Below, in pieces: positions 16,295-27,465 of a DNA stretch of 64,000 nucleotides; position 1 is the first letter of the stretch; each line of letters opens with the position of its first letter. Location of the stretch: the NCBI GenBank assembly GCA_016178705.1, contig JACOST010000031.1:62001-126000 (forward strand), given 5' to 3'. The stretch is from Deltaproteobacteria bacterium. Its GTDB lineage: Bacteria; Desulfobacterota; Binatia; HRBIN30; JACQVA1. Under the pieces are notes generated by a model, which was given only the letters and a program-made list of their open reading frames with translations, was not told where the DNA came from and ran no database searches. The position numbers and the translations under genes are program-made.

Positions 16295-16978
16295 TTATGC
16301 GCGGCCGAGCATTGTGCGCAGGAGATCCTCGGCCGTCCTGCCGGGATCGAGTGGGAAGACCTCATCGAGAAACTCGACGTCGCGCATGCGTTCGAGGCGA
16401 AAGAAGCGAAAGTCATTGCGCAACTCACACCATGCGCCCCCCAGCCAGACGGGACCGTAGAACCAGATGGTTAAGGGGCGCACCGTGCGACGGGTCTCGC
16501 CGCCCTTCTCGTCTCGGTAGCGAAAGCGGACCTTCCGCTGAGCGCGGATGGCAGCGCGCAGCTGTGCCAGGTCGAACGCCAGCGCCACTTGGCTCTTGCT
16601 GACGGGAGCCCAGAGCGAGTGATCGGCGAGGAGGCGCTGCAGGTGGTCGGGCAGCACGTTCTCGATCTTCGCGAGCGCGGCGTCGGCTGAGCGCGCCATC
16701 TCGGAGTCAGTCCAACTCTGGACGATGCGCGCGCCGAAGACGAGAGCCTCGAGTTCGTCTTCCTTGAACATGAGGGGCGGGAGGTCGTAGCCCTTGCGGA
16801 GCGAGTAGCCGACCCCCGCCGCTCCCTCGATGGGCACGCGGCACGCGATCAGGTCGCTGATGTCGCGATAGATCGTGCGCTCGCTGACCTCGAGCTGTTC
16901 GGCGAGGGAGTGCGCGGTCGTGACGCGCCCGCGTCGCAAGCGCTGGATGATCTCAAACAGTCGATCGGCGCGTCGCAT
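16295..16978 (-). CDS. YafY-type HTH-WYL transcriptional regulator
   Basis: A 227-residue DNA-binding regulator. Residues 1-60 form an HTH_11 domain (MRRADRLFEIIQRLRRGRVT, then LEVSERTIYRDISDL). A middle helical region is followed by a WYL domain at about 130-215 (KVRFRYRDEKGG, RPLTIWFYGPVWLGGAWCE). WYL domains sense ligands or nucleic acid. The start at MRRADRL is typical for the family; earlier in-frame codons add unlikely sequence. It probably controls the cupin-hydrolase genes and itself. Confidence 0.9.
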   Translation of the reverse strand: MRRADRLFEIIQRLRRGRVTTAHSLAEQLEVSERTIYRDISDLIACRVPIEGAAGVGYSLRKGYDLPPLMFKEDELEALVFGARIVQSWTDSEMARSADAALAKIENVLPDHLQRLLADHSLWAPVSKSQVALAFDLAQLRAAIRAQRKVRFRYRDEKGGETRRTVRPLTIWFYGPVWLGGAWCELRNDFRFFRLERMRDVEFLDEVFPLDPGRTAEDLLRTMLGRA

Positions 16979-17199
16979 CCTGGACTCCGCGCCCGAGTCT
17001 ACTATCGGGGCGCGGTGAAGCGAAGAGACCGCCTTGTTCAACCCTACCGAATCGCATCGGTACTGGAAGATCTCGTGGACGTTGCCGAAACCCTTCCGAT
17101 CGGACATCGTATGGTTTCGTTTCCGGTGGTGGCTTTAGTTAGCCCGCTCGGCAACCGGCGTGATGACGGTTCCGAGATCCGCTGAGAACCCCTGAAAGC

Positions 17200-17346
17200 A
17201 ACGACGGCGTCCAAATGCACGGTGGCATCGGCATGACCGACGAGCACGACGTCGGTTTCTTCCTCAAACGCGCCCGCGCGACGCAGCTGACGTTTGGCGA
17301 CGCGGCCCTTCACCGCAATCGCTACGCGGAGCTGGAAGGGTACTAG
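17200..17346 (+). pseudogene. Remnant of an acyl-CoA dehydrogenase C-terminus
   Basis: These 147 bases encode 48 residues and a stop, from NDGVQMHGGIGMTDEHDVGF to YAELEGY. They match the C-terminus of the ACAD ending at 13967 at 44 of 48 residues. At DNA level 14 positions differ, nine of them silent, so the source was a functional paralogue before truncation. No start codon, RBS or upstream ACAD sequence is attached. Confidence 0.88.
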
Positions 17347-17504
17347 CGCCACATCTCGCGGCGCCCGCCCATGCAGAGATCTAGCGACGGTTGTCCTCCG
17401 TAGCGCGGGCGACGTCGGCAGACAGGCTGTGTTCCAGTCTGGGTTTCTTCACGAACGCGGAGTGTCCCCAAGCCTGTCGGCACAGTGGCAGGACAGCTGG
17501 CGCT

Positions 17505-19529
17505 TCAACGGCTCGGGCTCTCTGCGGCCGTTTGCGAACGGGAACGTGGTTGGTCGCCGAGGTGAACCCGTGACACTCCAGCGTCCGTTGCAGCATAGAT
17601 CGTGTTGCGGTCAGTCGGATCAATCGCCAGCGCGTTCACTGCCGTGTTCATCGGACCAGCCTGCACGCGGCGCCACACAGCGCCGCCGTTCGTCGACACG
17701 AACAGCCCATCATCGCTGCCGGCGTAGACCGTGTTGGTCGACGACGGATCAACCAGCAGCGCGCGCGCGACGGCCTTCGGCATCCCATCGCTCACGACCG
17801 TCCACGTTTGCCCCGCGTCCGTACTCTTCAAGATGTCGAAACCGGTCGCGGCATAGAGCGTTGCGGTTGTCGCGGGATCGATCGCGAGTGCCCAGAACCA
17901 CTTGTCCGCCAATGCCAGAAGCTGCCAACTGATGGCGCCGTCCGTGCTTTTGAAGATGCCCTTGCCCGTCGCGGCGTAGACCGTTGTTGGTTTGGCCGGA
18001 TCGATCTCGAGACCATAGATTCCGGCGGACTGCAGCGGGAGATCGAGACGCACGCCGGTCCAAGTTGCGCCGCCGTCCGTAGTGCGAAACACAGTCCCAC
18101 CGCTGGTTATTCCCTGCACGACTATACCGTTCGTGCCCACATATGCCGTGGTCGGTGTGATGGGGTCGATGGCGATTGTCTGTACGACCGAACGCTCGTC
18201 GAAGTTCGCGGTAGGCCAGCGCCAGGTGTGTCCTTCATCCGAACTCATCGCCCAGCCCCCCCTCCACGGTCGCGCCGACCAGATGTCGCCTGTGCCGGCG
18301 TAGATCGTCGCTGGCTTGGTGTGGGCGACGGCCAACACGTTAACCGCCGCGCCGTCCAGCCAGCGCGGGCTCATGTTCTCCCAACTGCTGCCTTGGTCCA
18401 CACTTTTGAAAATGCTTCGGCGATAGACGCCGGCATAGATAGTCTTCGGCGCTGCAGGATCGACTGCGACCGACTGAATGTGGCTGCTCGCCAGGCCGTG
18501 GCTCGCGAGCTGCCAGGTCTTTCCATCCGTGGTGCTCTTGATGACGCCGTCGCCAGAGGTGCCTCCATAGAGCGTAGAAGGAGACGAGCGGGCGTATGCC
18601 AACGCCTGCAGTCCGAAGGCTGAATCGAGCCGTATCCAGTGCTTGCCACCATCCCGAGTGCGCAGCAGGCCATCCTCGGTTGCCACGTGCACGGTTTGTG
18701 GCGCGTGCGGATCAAGAGCTAGTGCCCGCACCGTCCAGAACCCGTTGACTATCTCCCAACTCTCGCCGCCATCGCGGCTGCGAAAGAGGCCAAAGTCAGT
18801 ACCGGCATACACAGTACTGGGCCTGACTGGATCTATCGCCAGCGCCGTTACCCACGGGCCGCGCGTGTCGGACTTCTTGAAGCGCAAGAAGCTCCAGCTC
18901 GCGCCACCGGTTGTGCTCTTGTGGACCCCACTCCCTGTGCCGGCGTACACCGCGCCACTCTTCGCGTCGATCGCCAGCGCGCGGCCGCCGTACTCGATCT
19001 GCATGTCCAGGACGTACCAAGTTCGTCCGCCGTCCGTCGTCTTGAATAGCGCGCTATGCGCCATCCCCGTTTCCAGCTCCTGCGCCAGCGCGTACAGAGT
19101 GTTGGAGGCGCGCGGATCGATAGAGATGGCCCAGATCGCTCCGAAGCGGTCGAGTCCGTGATTGATCGCATGCCAGCTCGCCGTGCCGTCGGTGCTCTTG
19201 AACACACCCTGATTGTCCGTGCCTGCGTAGAGGATTCTCGGATGGCGCGGATCGATCACGAGCACGCTGACGTAGCCGTTGACCAATCCCCGACTGGCGC
19301 CGTGCCACTGGCGACCGCCATCCATGGTCTTGAAGATGCCGCCGCCGGCGGTGCCGACATAGATCGTCGTCGGAGTCTTGGGATCAATCGCCAGCGCTCG
19401 GACGTCGGCGGCTTCAGGTCCACTGATCGTCCAGACATCGGCGGCGTGAATGGCTTCGCCCGTCGGGAGAACCAACAACACGGCGAAGAACGCCATGCGC
19501 GACCGAGGTGAAGCCAGGCAACGTTTCAT
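17505..19529 (-). CDS. Secreted beta-propeller protein (BNR/sortilin/Ycf48-like repeats)
   Basis: A 674-residue exported protein. A signal peptide is seen (hydrophobic MAFFAVLLVLPTG, then IHAAD). The rest consists of about 12-14 repeats of ALAIDPxxPxTIYAGT followed by GIFKSTDGGxxW, the BNR/Asp-box pattern of sortilin- and Ycf48-like propellers. No catalytic domain, dockerin-like tail or membrane anchor is present. Such proteins are often surface or periplasmic binding scaffolds. The gene stands alone on the minus strand between decayed fragments. Confidence 0.85.
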   Translation of the reverse strand: MKRCLASPRSRMAFFAVLLVLPTGEAIHAADVWTISGPEAADVRALAIDPKTPTTIYVGTAGGGIFKTMDGGRQWHGASRGLVNGYVSVLVIDPRHPRILYAGTDNQGVFKSTDGTASWHAINHGLDRFGAIWAISIDPRASNTLYALAQELETGMAHSALFKTTDGGRTWYVLDMQIEYGGRALAIDAKSGAVYAGTGSGVHKSTTGGASWSFLRFKKSDTRGPWVTALAIDPVRPSTVYAGTDFGLFRSRDGGESWEIVNGFWTVRALALDPHAPQTVHVATEDGLLRTRDGGKHWIRLDSAFGLQALAYARSSPSTLYGGTSGDGVIKSTTDGKTWQLASHGLASSHIQSVAVDPAAPKTIYAGVYRRSIFKSVDQGSSWENMSPRWLDGAAVNVLAVAHTKPATIYAGTGDIWSARPWRGGWAMSSDEGHTWRWPTANFDERSVVQTIAIDPITPTTAYVGTNGIVVQGITSGGTVFRTTDGGATWTGVRLDLPLQSAGIYGLEIDPAKPTTVYAATGKGIFKSTDGAISWQLLALADKWFWALAIDPATTATLYAATGFDILKSTDAGQTWTVVSDGMPKAVARALLVDPSSTNTVYAGSDDGLFVSTNGGAVWRRVQAGPMNTAVNALAIDPTDRNTIYAATDAGVSRVHLGDQPRSRSQTAAESPSR

Positions 19530-19568
19530 TCTAAGCGACGAATCTCTCCAAACGCTTCCGAACGCCGG

Positions 19569-19822
19569 TCACGCATCCTTGGTGGTGAGCGAAAACATCG
19601 GCGGGATGTGTCCACGCCTTCCGGAAACTGCCAGGCGCCGTCGGGCCGCTGTTCCATCCACGGGAACATGGGCCATGCGACGTACGGATACTCCTCGAAG
19701 GAGTTGATGCGCAGCCCGGCGCGAACGAGCGCACCGATGATGTCGGACATTCGATGCAGCCATAAGTGCTCGACGCTGTGAAGCGGCGCATCTGGTGCTG
19801 CATAAGAATCCATCTGGTCCAT
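19569..19822 (-). pseudogene. C-terminal fragment of a class I SAM-dependent methyltransferase
   Basis: The reading DSYAAPDAPLHSVEHLWLHR, then DIIGALVRAGLRI, FEEYPYVAWPMFPWMEQR and WQFPEG matches the last third of small SAM methyltransferases. It then shifts frame near 19605-19620 and ends IPPMFSLTTKDA-stop. The SAM-binding N-terminal half is missing. This is a truncated and frameshifted remnant. Confidence 0.7.
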
Positions 19823-19914
19823 CGGCTTCACTTTCTCGCTCAAACGGCAAGTCGTTCGACGGACATGCGGAGCCGAGGGGATGTTCAAGAAGTTGAGCGG
19901 GTCCCGACTCCTTC

Positions 19915-20377
19915 TCAGTGAGTGTCAAAATCGTTGTAACGTGCATCGAGCGCGATGGTGACGTAGATCTCCAAGAGGGTCTGCCTCACAGGATGGGGTT
20001 CGTCGACAAATCTGATCTCCATCCGACGGATGCGCTCCTTGGCTTCTTGAAACGCTACCCGAAATTGCGGATCCGCAAGGAGATCGATCTTTGCGAGACC
20101 CTTGCGACGAGTAGGAGGCTTTGGTGTTGCCGCTCTGCGCGCGCGCGAGCTTGAAGGCGAACGGTGCGTCTTCCGCGGGACTGCTGTGATAGCGCAGGCG
20201 ATCCCGAAGTCGTTTCGACCGTCCGACGTAAAGATGTGAAGTGCCCTCCGAGAAGAGATAGATGCCTGACGTCGGAACCTTCCTCGGCAAACCTTCAAGC
20301 ACGACGGGCTCCATCCGCATGAGCGCTTCGTATTTTGGATGAAGCTGCTCCACGTGCTGCCTGAAGGCGTCCTCCAC
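19915..20377 (-). pseudogene. GIY-YIG nuclease-domain gene with a frameshift
   Basis: The first frame encodes GIYLFSEGTSHLYVGRSKRL, the GIY-YIG core, up to GNTKASYSSQGSRK. The protein continues in another frame as LLADPQFRVAFQEAKERIRR and ends YNDFDTH-stop at 19915. A single-base change near 20083-20096 would restore a protein of about 153 residues. Family members with this C-terminal part are standalone GIY-YIG proteins. A sequencing error cannot be excluded, but two other fragments lie beside it. Confidence 0.75.
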
Positions 20378-20400
20378 GTTCTGCTCCAGCCCGTCGGATA

Positions 20401-22098
<1,698 letters not shown>

Positions 22099-22164
22099 CT
22101 CCTCGCGAGGAACGTTGTAGCGCCAAATGCAACGAGAGCCCAGGGGCGGCTGTGCCCCAGCCGG

Positions 22165-22296
22165 CCCTCGATACGATCGCCTCGCGATCTACTCGGGCAA
22201 ACGGATCTTGAACTGCCTCAAAAGATCCGCTTCCCCGAGTAGCGGCACTAAGTAGAAGCCGAAGGCTTCGTATCGAAGGGCTGCGTATCGAGGGGC
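22165..22296. repeat. 132-bp dispersed element with terminal inverted repeats, copy B
   Basis: This second copy of the element at 7640 is in the same orientation on the plus strand. It has the same terminal ccctcgatac / gtatcgaggg repeats and the same internal hairpins, with a more diverged centre. It fills most of the 311-base gap between the divergent AidB-like and SDR genes; nothing else is seen in that gap apart from the SDR ribosome site. Confidence 0.85.
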
Positions 22297-22409
22297 CATT
22301 CTGCGCCGTGCCGCTTTCGGGCTCGCTCATGTAACCCATCGCTGGACTCACCCCGTTGACCATGCGCGCGCACCACCGTAGTGTTTGCCGACCAAGGAGG
22401 ATTCGAACG

Positions 22410-23255
22410 GTGGGACGACTCGACGGTAAGGTGGTAGTGATCACGGGCGCAGCGAGCGGCATCGGGGCCGCGACCGCAATTCGGTTCGCGAAAGAAGGCG
22501 CGGCGGTGGTGGTGAGCGACCTGAACGCGGATGGCGGCAACGCCGTGGTCGCGCAGTGCGTGGCCGCGCGAGGTCGGGCGTGTTTTCAGCGCGCCGACGT
22601 TGCCAGTGAAGTCGACATCAAGGCACTCGTTGCGCGGACGCTGAAGGAGTATGGGCGTCTCGACGTTCTGTTCAACAACGCGGGCTTGGGCGGCGCCATC
22701 GGGCCGATCGAAGAGACCAGCGTCGAGGATTGGGACCGGACGCAACACGTGTTGCTGCGCGCCGTGTTCCTCGGCATCAAGCACGCGGTGGCGCCGATGC
22801 GGAAGCAAGGCGGCGGGTCGATCATCTCGACCGCGTCGGTGGCGGGAATCCGCGGCGCCGCTGGTCCGCACTCGTACAGCGCGGCCAAGGCGGCGGTGAT
22901 CAATCTGACGCGTTCGGTCGCCATCGAACTCGCCAAGGATTCGATCCGCGTGAACTGCATTTGCCCCGGCGGGATCAACACGCCACTGATCTCCGGTCGC
23001 GTTCCCGGTGGTGAGCCTGTCACCGCGCAGTTCATGGCGGCGCTTCAGCCGATTCCTCGGGCTGGGGTGCCGGATGACATCGCGAACATGGCGCTCTACC
23101 TCGCCAGCGACGAATCGAGTTTCGTGACCGGGGCGGCGATGGTTGTCGACGGCGGTTTCACGGCCGGTGGCAGTCTGCTGCAAGGTACCGCCAGGCCGAT
23201 CCAGCAGCTGACCGGATTTGCCGGCGCTTCATTCGAATATACCAAGCCCGAGTAG
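22410..23255 (+). CDS. Short-chain dehydrogenase/reductase (SDR)
   Basis: A 281-residue classical SDR that oxidises or reduces an alcohol/ketone with NAD(P). The cofactor motif TGAASGIG is near residue 12, NNAG in the middle, and the catalytic Ser-Tyr-Lys in [10 protein letters not shown] and YSAAKAAV. The start is the GTG at 22410, nine bases after AAGGAGG; an earlier ATG has no such site. The gene is 26 bases before the aldehyde dehydrogenase, so an alcohol-to-acid oxidation pair is plausible. Confidence 0.93.
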   Translation: MGRLDGKVVVITGAASGIGAATAIRFAKEGAAVVVSDLNADGGNAVVAQCVAARGRACFQRADVASEVDIKALVARTLKEYGRLDVLFNNAGLGGAIGPIEETSVEDWDRTQHVLLRAVFLGIKHAVAPMRKQGGGSIISTASVAGIRGAAGPHSYSAAKAAVINLTRSVAIELAKDSIRVNCICPGGINTPLISGRVPGGEPVTAQFMAALQPIPRAGVPDDIANMALYLASDESSFVTGAAMVVDGGFTAGGSLLQGTARPIQQLTGFAGASFEYTKPE

Positions 23256-23281
23256 CGCGAGTTGCGCTTGAGAGAGGACCG

Positions 23282-24703
23282 ATGATGCAAACGTACGACA
23301 AGATCTACATCAATGGCGCGTGGGTGCGGTCGAGCGGCGGCGCCACAATCGATGTGATCAACGCGGCGACCGAGCAGGTGATGGGATCCATACCCGACGG
23401 AACAGCGGCGGATGTCGATCAGGCGGTCGCGGCGGCGAAGGCGGCGTTCGTGAGTTGGTCGCAGACGACGGCCGCGGAGCGGGCGACGTGGATCGAGAAG
23501 ATCGCCGCGGGGTTGGCCGCGCGCAGCGAGGAGATCGCGCGCACGATTACCGCTGAAGTCGGCATGCCGTTTAAGCTGTCGAAGGCGATTCAAGCTGGAC
23601 TACCGGCGCTGGTATCGGGGAGCTATGCGAAGCTGCTCGGCGAGTTCAAGTTCGAGGAACAGATCGGCAACTCGTTGGTGGTGCGCGAGCCCGTCGGCGT
23701 CGTTGGCTGCATTACGCCGTGGAACTACCCGCTGCATCAGGTCGTCGCCAAGGTGGCGCCGGCGCTCGCGGCCGGGTGTACGGTGGTGCTCAAGCCGAGT
23801 GAAGTGGCGCCGCTGACGGCGTTCATCTTGGCGGAGATCATCGACGGCATTGGCCTGCCGACGGGCGTGTTCAATCTCGTCAGTGGTACCGGCCCGGTCG
23901 TCGGTGAAGCCATCGCGGCGCATCCCGACATCGACATGGTTTCGTTCACCGGATCGACGCGCGCTGGCAAACGCGTCAGCGAGCTCGCGGCTCGCACCGT
24001 AAAACGCGTCGCGCTGGAACTGGGCGGCAAGTCCGCCAACATCATTCTTGACGACGCCGATCTGACGAAGGCCGTGACCTCCGGCGTCGGCGAGTGCTAC
24101 CTCAACTCCGGCCAGACCTGCAGCGCGCTGACGCGCATGTTGGTGCCACGGGCGCGGCATGAAGAAGCGGTCGGCCTGGCGCGGGCAGCGGCGGAGAAGT
24201 TCACTGTCGGCGATCCGCTCGGCGATACGACGAAGCTGGGTCCGCTGATATCGGCGACGCAGCGCGAACGCGTGCGTGGCTACATCCGCAAGGGCATCGA
24301 GGAAGGGGCGATGTTGGTCACCGGCGGCGCTGACGCACCGAACGGGTTGAGCACAGGCTACTTCGTCAAGCCGACAGTGTTCGCCAATGTGACGAACGAA
24401 ATGACGATCGCGCAGGAAGAAATCTTTGGGCCGGTGCTGTCAATCATTCCGTACGACACGGAAGAAGACGCCGTCCGCATCGCCAACGACACCGTTTACG
24501 GTTTGTCAGGCGCGGTGTGGTCCGGAGATCCGGAGCGCGCCAAGCGCGTCGCGCGCCAGCTCCGTACTGGACAAGTCGCGATCAACGGCGGGCGCTACAA
24601 CCCGCTGGCGCCGTTCGGTGGCTACAAACAGTCCGGCCACGGTCGCGAGCTGGGCAAGTACGGGCTCGAAGAATACTTGCAGGTCAAGTCGATGCAGCTT
24701 TGA
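23282..24703 (+). CDS. NAD(P)-dependent aldehyde dehydrogenase
   Basis: A 473-residue ALDH-superfamily enzyme turning an aldehyde into the acid. The key residues are the general base Glu in [10 protein letters not shown] and the nucleophile Cys in NSGQTCSA, with [14 protein letters not shown] and the C-terminal [15 protein letters not shown]. Two ATG codons in a row start the gene after AGAGAGGA. It appears co-transcribed with the SDR gene. The aldehyde substrate is not defined. Confidence 0.94.
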   Translation: MMQTYDKIYINGAWVRSSGGATIDVINAATEQVMGSIPDGTAADVDQAVAAAKAAFVSWSQTTAAERATWIEKIAAGLAARSEEIARTITAEVGMPFKLSKAIQAGLPALVSGSYAKLLGEFKFEEQIGNSLVVREPVGVVGCITPWNYPLHQVVAKVAPALAAGCTVVLKPSEVAPLTAFILAEIIDGIGLPTGVFNLVSGTGPVVGEAIAAHPDIDMVSFTGSTRAGKRVSELAARTVKRVALELGGKSANIILDDADLTKAVTSGVGECYLNSGQTCSALTRMLVPRARHEEAVGLARAAAEKFTVGDPLGDTTKLGPLISATQRERVRGYIRKGIEEGAMLVTGGADAPNGLSTGYFVKPTVFANVTNEMTIAQEEIFGPVLSIIPYDTEEDAVRIANDTVYGLSGAVWSGDPERAKRVARQLRTGQVAINGGRYNPLAPFGGYKQSGHGRELGKYGLEEYLQVKSMQL

Positions 24704-24705
24704 GA

Positions 24706-24740
24706 AGCAGTAGGCAGTCGGCAGAGGGCAGTCGTCAGTT
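24706..24740. repeat. GCAGTAG/GGCAGTC heptamer repeats
   Basis: A degenerate tandem run (gcagtaggcagtcggcag followed by agggcagtcgtcagt) of about seven-base units fills the convergent gap between the ALDH and LLM genes. Similar TCTGCCTACTGCCTAC units occur at 33889-33919 inside the broken cyclase gene. Confidence 0.7.
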
Positions 24741-24768
24741 GCTCTTGCGCCAACCCCCAGCCCCTTCC

Positions 24769-25767
24769 TCACAGCAGCGTTTCAGCCAGCAGTCGCAGTG
24801 CCGCCGGATCGCGCGTGCCGGCGAGCAGCGTCGTCACGCCCGACTTCTTCCACGCTTGCAGGCGCTCGCGGATGCGGTCGGCTGGACCGCAGAGGGAGAT
24901 CTCGTCGGCGAGCGCAGTGGGGACGGCGGCAAATGCGCCGGCACGATCGCCGACAAAGAAGAGATCTTGCACCTGGCGCGCCTCGTCGCCGAAACCCATC
25001 CGATCCATCAGGTTGAGATGGAAATTCTGACTGCGCGCGCCCATGCCGCCGAGGTAGAAGCCGAGCATCATCTTGGTCGGCAGCAGTGCCTGTTCGAGAT
25101 CGTCGTTGATGTTCACCGTCACCGTACCGGCCAGCTCGAAGCCCGGCTTCTTGTGCTTCAACGACTCGTCGAAGATATTCATGCGGAACGGGGATACGAA
25201 CAGCGGCAGCCAGCCGTCGAAGATTTCGGCGGCGAGCGCGACGTTCTTCGGACCCTCGGCACCGAGATAGAGCGGGATGGTGTCGCGCAGCGGATGCACT
25301 ATCGACTTGAGTGGTTTGCCTAAGCCGGTGCCGCCTTGAAACGGCATCTGATAGTGCTTGCCCTGAAAGTTCACCGGCGCTTCGCGGCGGACGATGGCGC
25401 GGAAGATCTCGACCCATTCGCGGGTGCGCCCGAGCGGACGTGGAAATGGTTGGCCGTACCAGCCCTCGACGACCTGCGGACCGGAGACGCCGATGCCAAG
25501 AATCAGTCGGCCGCCGGAAAGATGATCGATCGTCATCGCGGTCATCGCGGCGCACGCCGGTGTGCGCGCCGAGATCTGCATCACCGAAGTTCCGAGCTTG
25601 ATCGTCTTCGTGCGCGCGCCGATCCACGATAGTGGTGAGAAGCAGTCCGAGCCGTACGCTTCCGCGGTCCACACCGAATCAAAACCCAAGCGTTCCGCAT
25701 CGAGAACGAGATCGATGGGATCTTCCGGCCCCATCATCCAATAGCCAATCTGCAGTCCAAGCTTCAT
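24769..25767 (-). CDS. LLM-class (luciferase-like) F420-dependent oxidoreductase
   Basis: A 332-residue TIM-barrel flavin/F420 oxidoreductase. The family pattern is clear: LGLQIGYW start, DSVWTAEAYGSD, KLGTSVMQISARTP, the helix HLSGGRLILGIGVSGPQVVEGWYG, then PLYLGAEGPKNVALAAEIFDG. The sequence is closest in style to F420-dependent rather than FMN members, but the cofactor is inferred. An FrhB-family gene at 58507 would fit an organism that uses F420. Confidence 0.87.
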   Translation of the reverse strand: MKLGLQIGYWMMGPEDPIDLVLDAERLGFDSVWTAEAYGSDCFSPLSWIGARTKTIKLGTSVMQISARTPACAAMTAMTIDHLSGGRLILGIGVSGPQVVEGWYGQPFPRPLGRTREWVEIFRAIVRREAPVNFQGKHYQMPFQGGTGLGKPLKSIVHPLRDTIPLYLGAEGPKNVALAAEIFDGWLPLFVSPFRMNIFDESLKHKKPGFELAGTVTVNINDDLEQALLPTKMMLGFYLGGMGARSQNFHLNLMDRMGFGDEARQVQDLFFVGDRAGAFAAVPTALADEISLCGPADRIRERLQAWKKSGVTTLLAGTRDPAALRLLAETLL

Positions 25768-25800
25768 GCGCGTCGTAAATCACGCGGGTCGCGAGACTTC

Positions 25801-25910
25801 AAATGCGGAACAACGTATGCGGAGTGCCGATTGCGGAATGAGGAGTGCGGAATGCGGAGTGGAATGAGGCGGCAATTCCGCACTCCTCATTCGCCACTCC
25901 GCATTTGATG
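25801..25910. repeat. Palindrome of ATGCGGA-type heptamers with an 18-bp perfect stem
   Basis: Bases 25836-25853 pair perfectly with 25875-25892 (gaatgaggagtgcggaat), embedded in more TGCGGAAT/TGCGGAGT units. It belongs to the same family as 12736-12814. It lies between the haemoglobin stop and the LLM start on the minus strand and could act as a transcript-end hairpin. Confidence 0.8.
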
Positions 25911-25912
25911 CC

Positions 25913-26284
25913 CTACGCTTCGACGATGTCGGCTTTCGTGCTCTGTATGAAGGCGACGACCTGGTCGCGCTCGGTCTGGGGAACTTTGAAGGCGTCCAAC
26001 GTGGCGTTGAGGTGCCCGAGGAAGGCCGCCCAGTCGCGTTCGCTGATGCGCATCCCGGCGTGCGAGGTCTTCATGTCGCGTCCGGTGTAGTACAGCGGCC
26101 CTCCCGCGCTCGAACTCAAGAAATCGATCAGCAGTTGCTTCTCGCGCTGGAGGCCATCCGTGCCGCGATGTTGCCAGAAGCGACCGAGCAGCGCGTCGCC
26201 TTGCAAACGCGGCAGTAGATCGCTGGCCACTGCGGCAATGACGCTATAGCCACCCAGACGATCGAACAGTGTGCCTGTGCTCAT
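25913..26284 (-). CDS. Group 1 truncated haemoglobin
   Basis: A 123-residue 2-on-2 globin (trHbN type). The TLFDRLGGYSVIAAVASDL opening, the LSSSAGGPLYYTGRDMKTSH stretch with the proximal His, and the DWAAFLGHLNATLDAFKVP helix are typical. It binds haem and O2/NO; detoxification of NO or oxygen supply are the known roles in the family. It stands alone, with a hairpin repeat downstream. Confidence 0.92.
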   Translation of the reverse strand: MSTGTLFDRLGGYSVIAAVASDLLPRLQGDALLGRFWQHRGTDGLQREKQLLIDFLSSSAGGPLYYTGRDMKTSHAGMRISERDWAAFLGHLNATLDAFKVPQTERDQVVAFIQSTKADIVEA

Positions 26285-26349
26285 GGGTTCATCTCCTTTC
26301 GGTCAGTCGTTGGCGTTGAGAGGATGTCCGTGCGTTGCATTCTAGCGCC

Positions 26350-27411
26350 TCACGGTTGCGCACACTCAACGCACAACTCCTCTAAGCGCGCGAGTGCCCG
26401 CTCGCCGTCGCCGACCTCGAAGAGATCCCAGTGCCGGATGTGATCACCGTCAGTTACGATGACACGGAGCATGACGTTCTCGAACGGGCCACCGTCACGC
26501 AGGATCCCGTACGCCCGGCTGAGGTCGACCCGACCATGGGTGTTCCACGTGATGACCCGAAGTGTCTCCACGTCCACGTCGGGTGCCAGATCGGTCTGCA
26601 CCCGCAACGACTCAACCCATTCGTCGCGACGAAGCTCGCCGAGCAGGCCTAGCGTGCGATGGTCGCGGAACACCAGGTTGTCGGCCAGACATCCGCGCAG
26701 GGTTTCCCAGTTGCGCCGCGCGAAGGCGCGGGCCAGCACAACGATGGGAGTCTGTCCCCCGATCGCGGCCGCCTCCCCGGCCACGAAGCGGGCGTGTGCT
26801 TCGGCGAACGCGGCGCGGCGATCGTCGAGGTCGAAAGTGATCGACGCTCGTATCCGCCCGTCCGCGTCGACCTCCGTAAGGGTAATCTGCTCGATCTGGA
26901 ACTCGCCCCCCTTGGGCCCTCCCACCCAGCCGACGTGTTCGAGCGCGACCCTATCACCGACCGTGGCGATGAGTTCGTGCTCGAACCGGACCCAGGGTGA
27001 GACGGTTTGCAAGCTCGATATCCAGAGTTCGACGTCGCCAGTCAGCAACGCGCGCTTTTGGCGATCCTCCCAGACCATGTCGCGGCTCGTGAGCGCACGA
27101 AGCGCGAGCCAGTCGCGGGCCGCGAAGGCTTCGAGCGCGCGATCGCGGGCGAGCGACGCGGCGTTCGGCAGGATGCGCAACGGGTCCGGCCGCAACGCTT
27201 CGACGGGGCCCAGGACAAGCTCCGCGAAGCGCGCTCGGGCCGCGTCGACCTGGTCGAGATCGTATTGGTCGATGCAGCGGATCCTTCCCAAATCGTCGAT
27301 CTCGAAAACCCCGACCTTGGCGATCTCGAAAGCGCCGCCCTCGCGGGTGCCTGCCCACGTGATAATCAGGAGGACGGCGCGATCAGAAACTGTGGCGTGG
27401 TCGATCCGCAA
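26350..27411 (-). CDS. Piece of the decayed gene: last three to four SnoaL-like units
   Basis: An open stretch of 353 codons ending in the true stop of the gene (ECAQP-stop). It holds NTF2/SnoaL-like units each containing an FAARDWLALRAL or FARRNWETLRG helix, a DHRTLG-type strand and a VESLR helix. The same frame is open upstream to the TAA at 27466, so it is a continuation of the previous piece rather than an independent gene. Ligand and activity are unknown. Confidence 0.6.
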   Translation of the reverse strand: MRIDHATVSDRAVLLIITWAGTREGGAFEIAKVGVFEIDDLGRIRCIDQYDLDQVDAARARFAELVLGPVEALRPDPLRILPNAASLARDRALEAFAARDWLALRALTSRDMVWEDRQKRALLTGDVELWISSLQTVSPWVRFEHELIATVGDRVALEHVGWVGGPKGGEFQIEQITLTEVDADGRIRASITFDLDDRRAAFAEAHARFVAGEAAAIGGQTPIVVLARAFARRNWETLRGCLADNLVFRDHRTLGLLGELRRDEWVESLRVQTDLAPDVDVETLRVITWNTHGRVDLSRAYGILRDGGPFENVMLRVIVTDGDHIRHWDLFEVGDGERALARLEELCVECAQP

Positions 27412-27465
27412 GCGGGCGTCCGGCGCGAGATCGACCAGCGAGCGCAGCGTCTCGACGTGCGCCGA

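Noticed and set aside
20083-20096. Intron or programmed frameshift in the GIY-YIG gene
   Set aside because: No slippery site or splice-like structure is visible; a simple indel or sequence error fits.
24706-24740. Tandem GCAGTAG units as a possible CRISPR array
   Set aside because: The units are about seven bases with no spacers, and there are no cas genes in the window.
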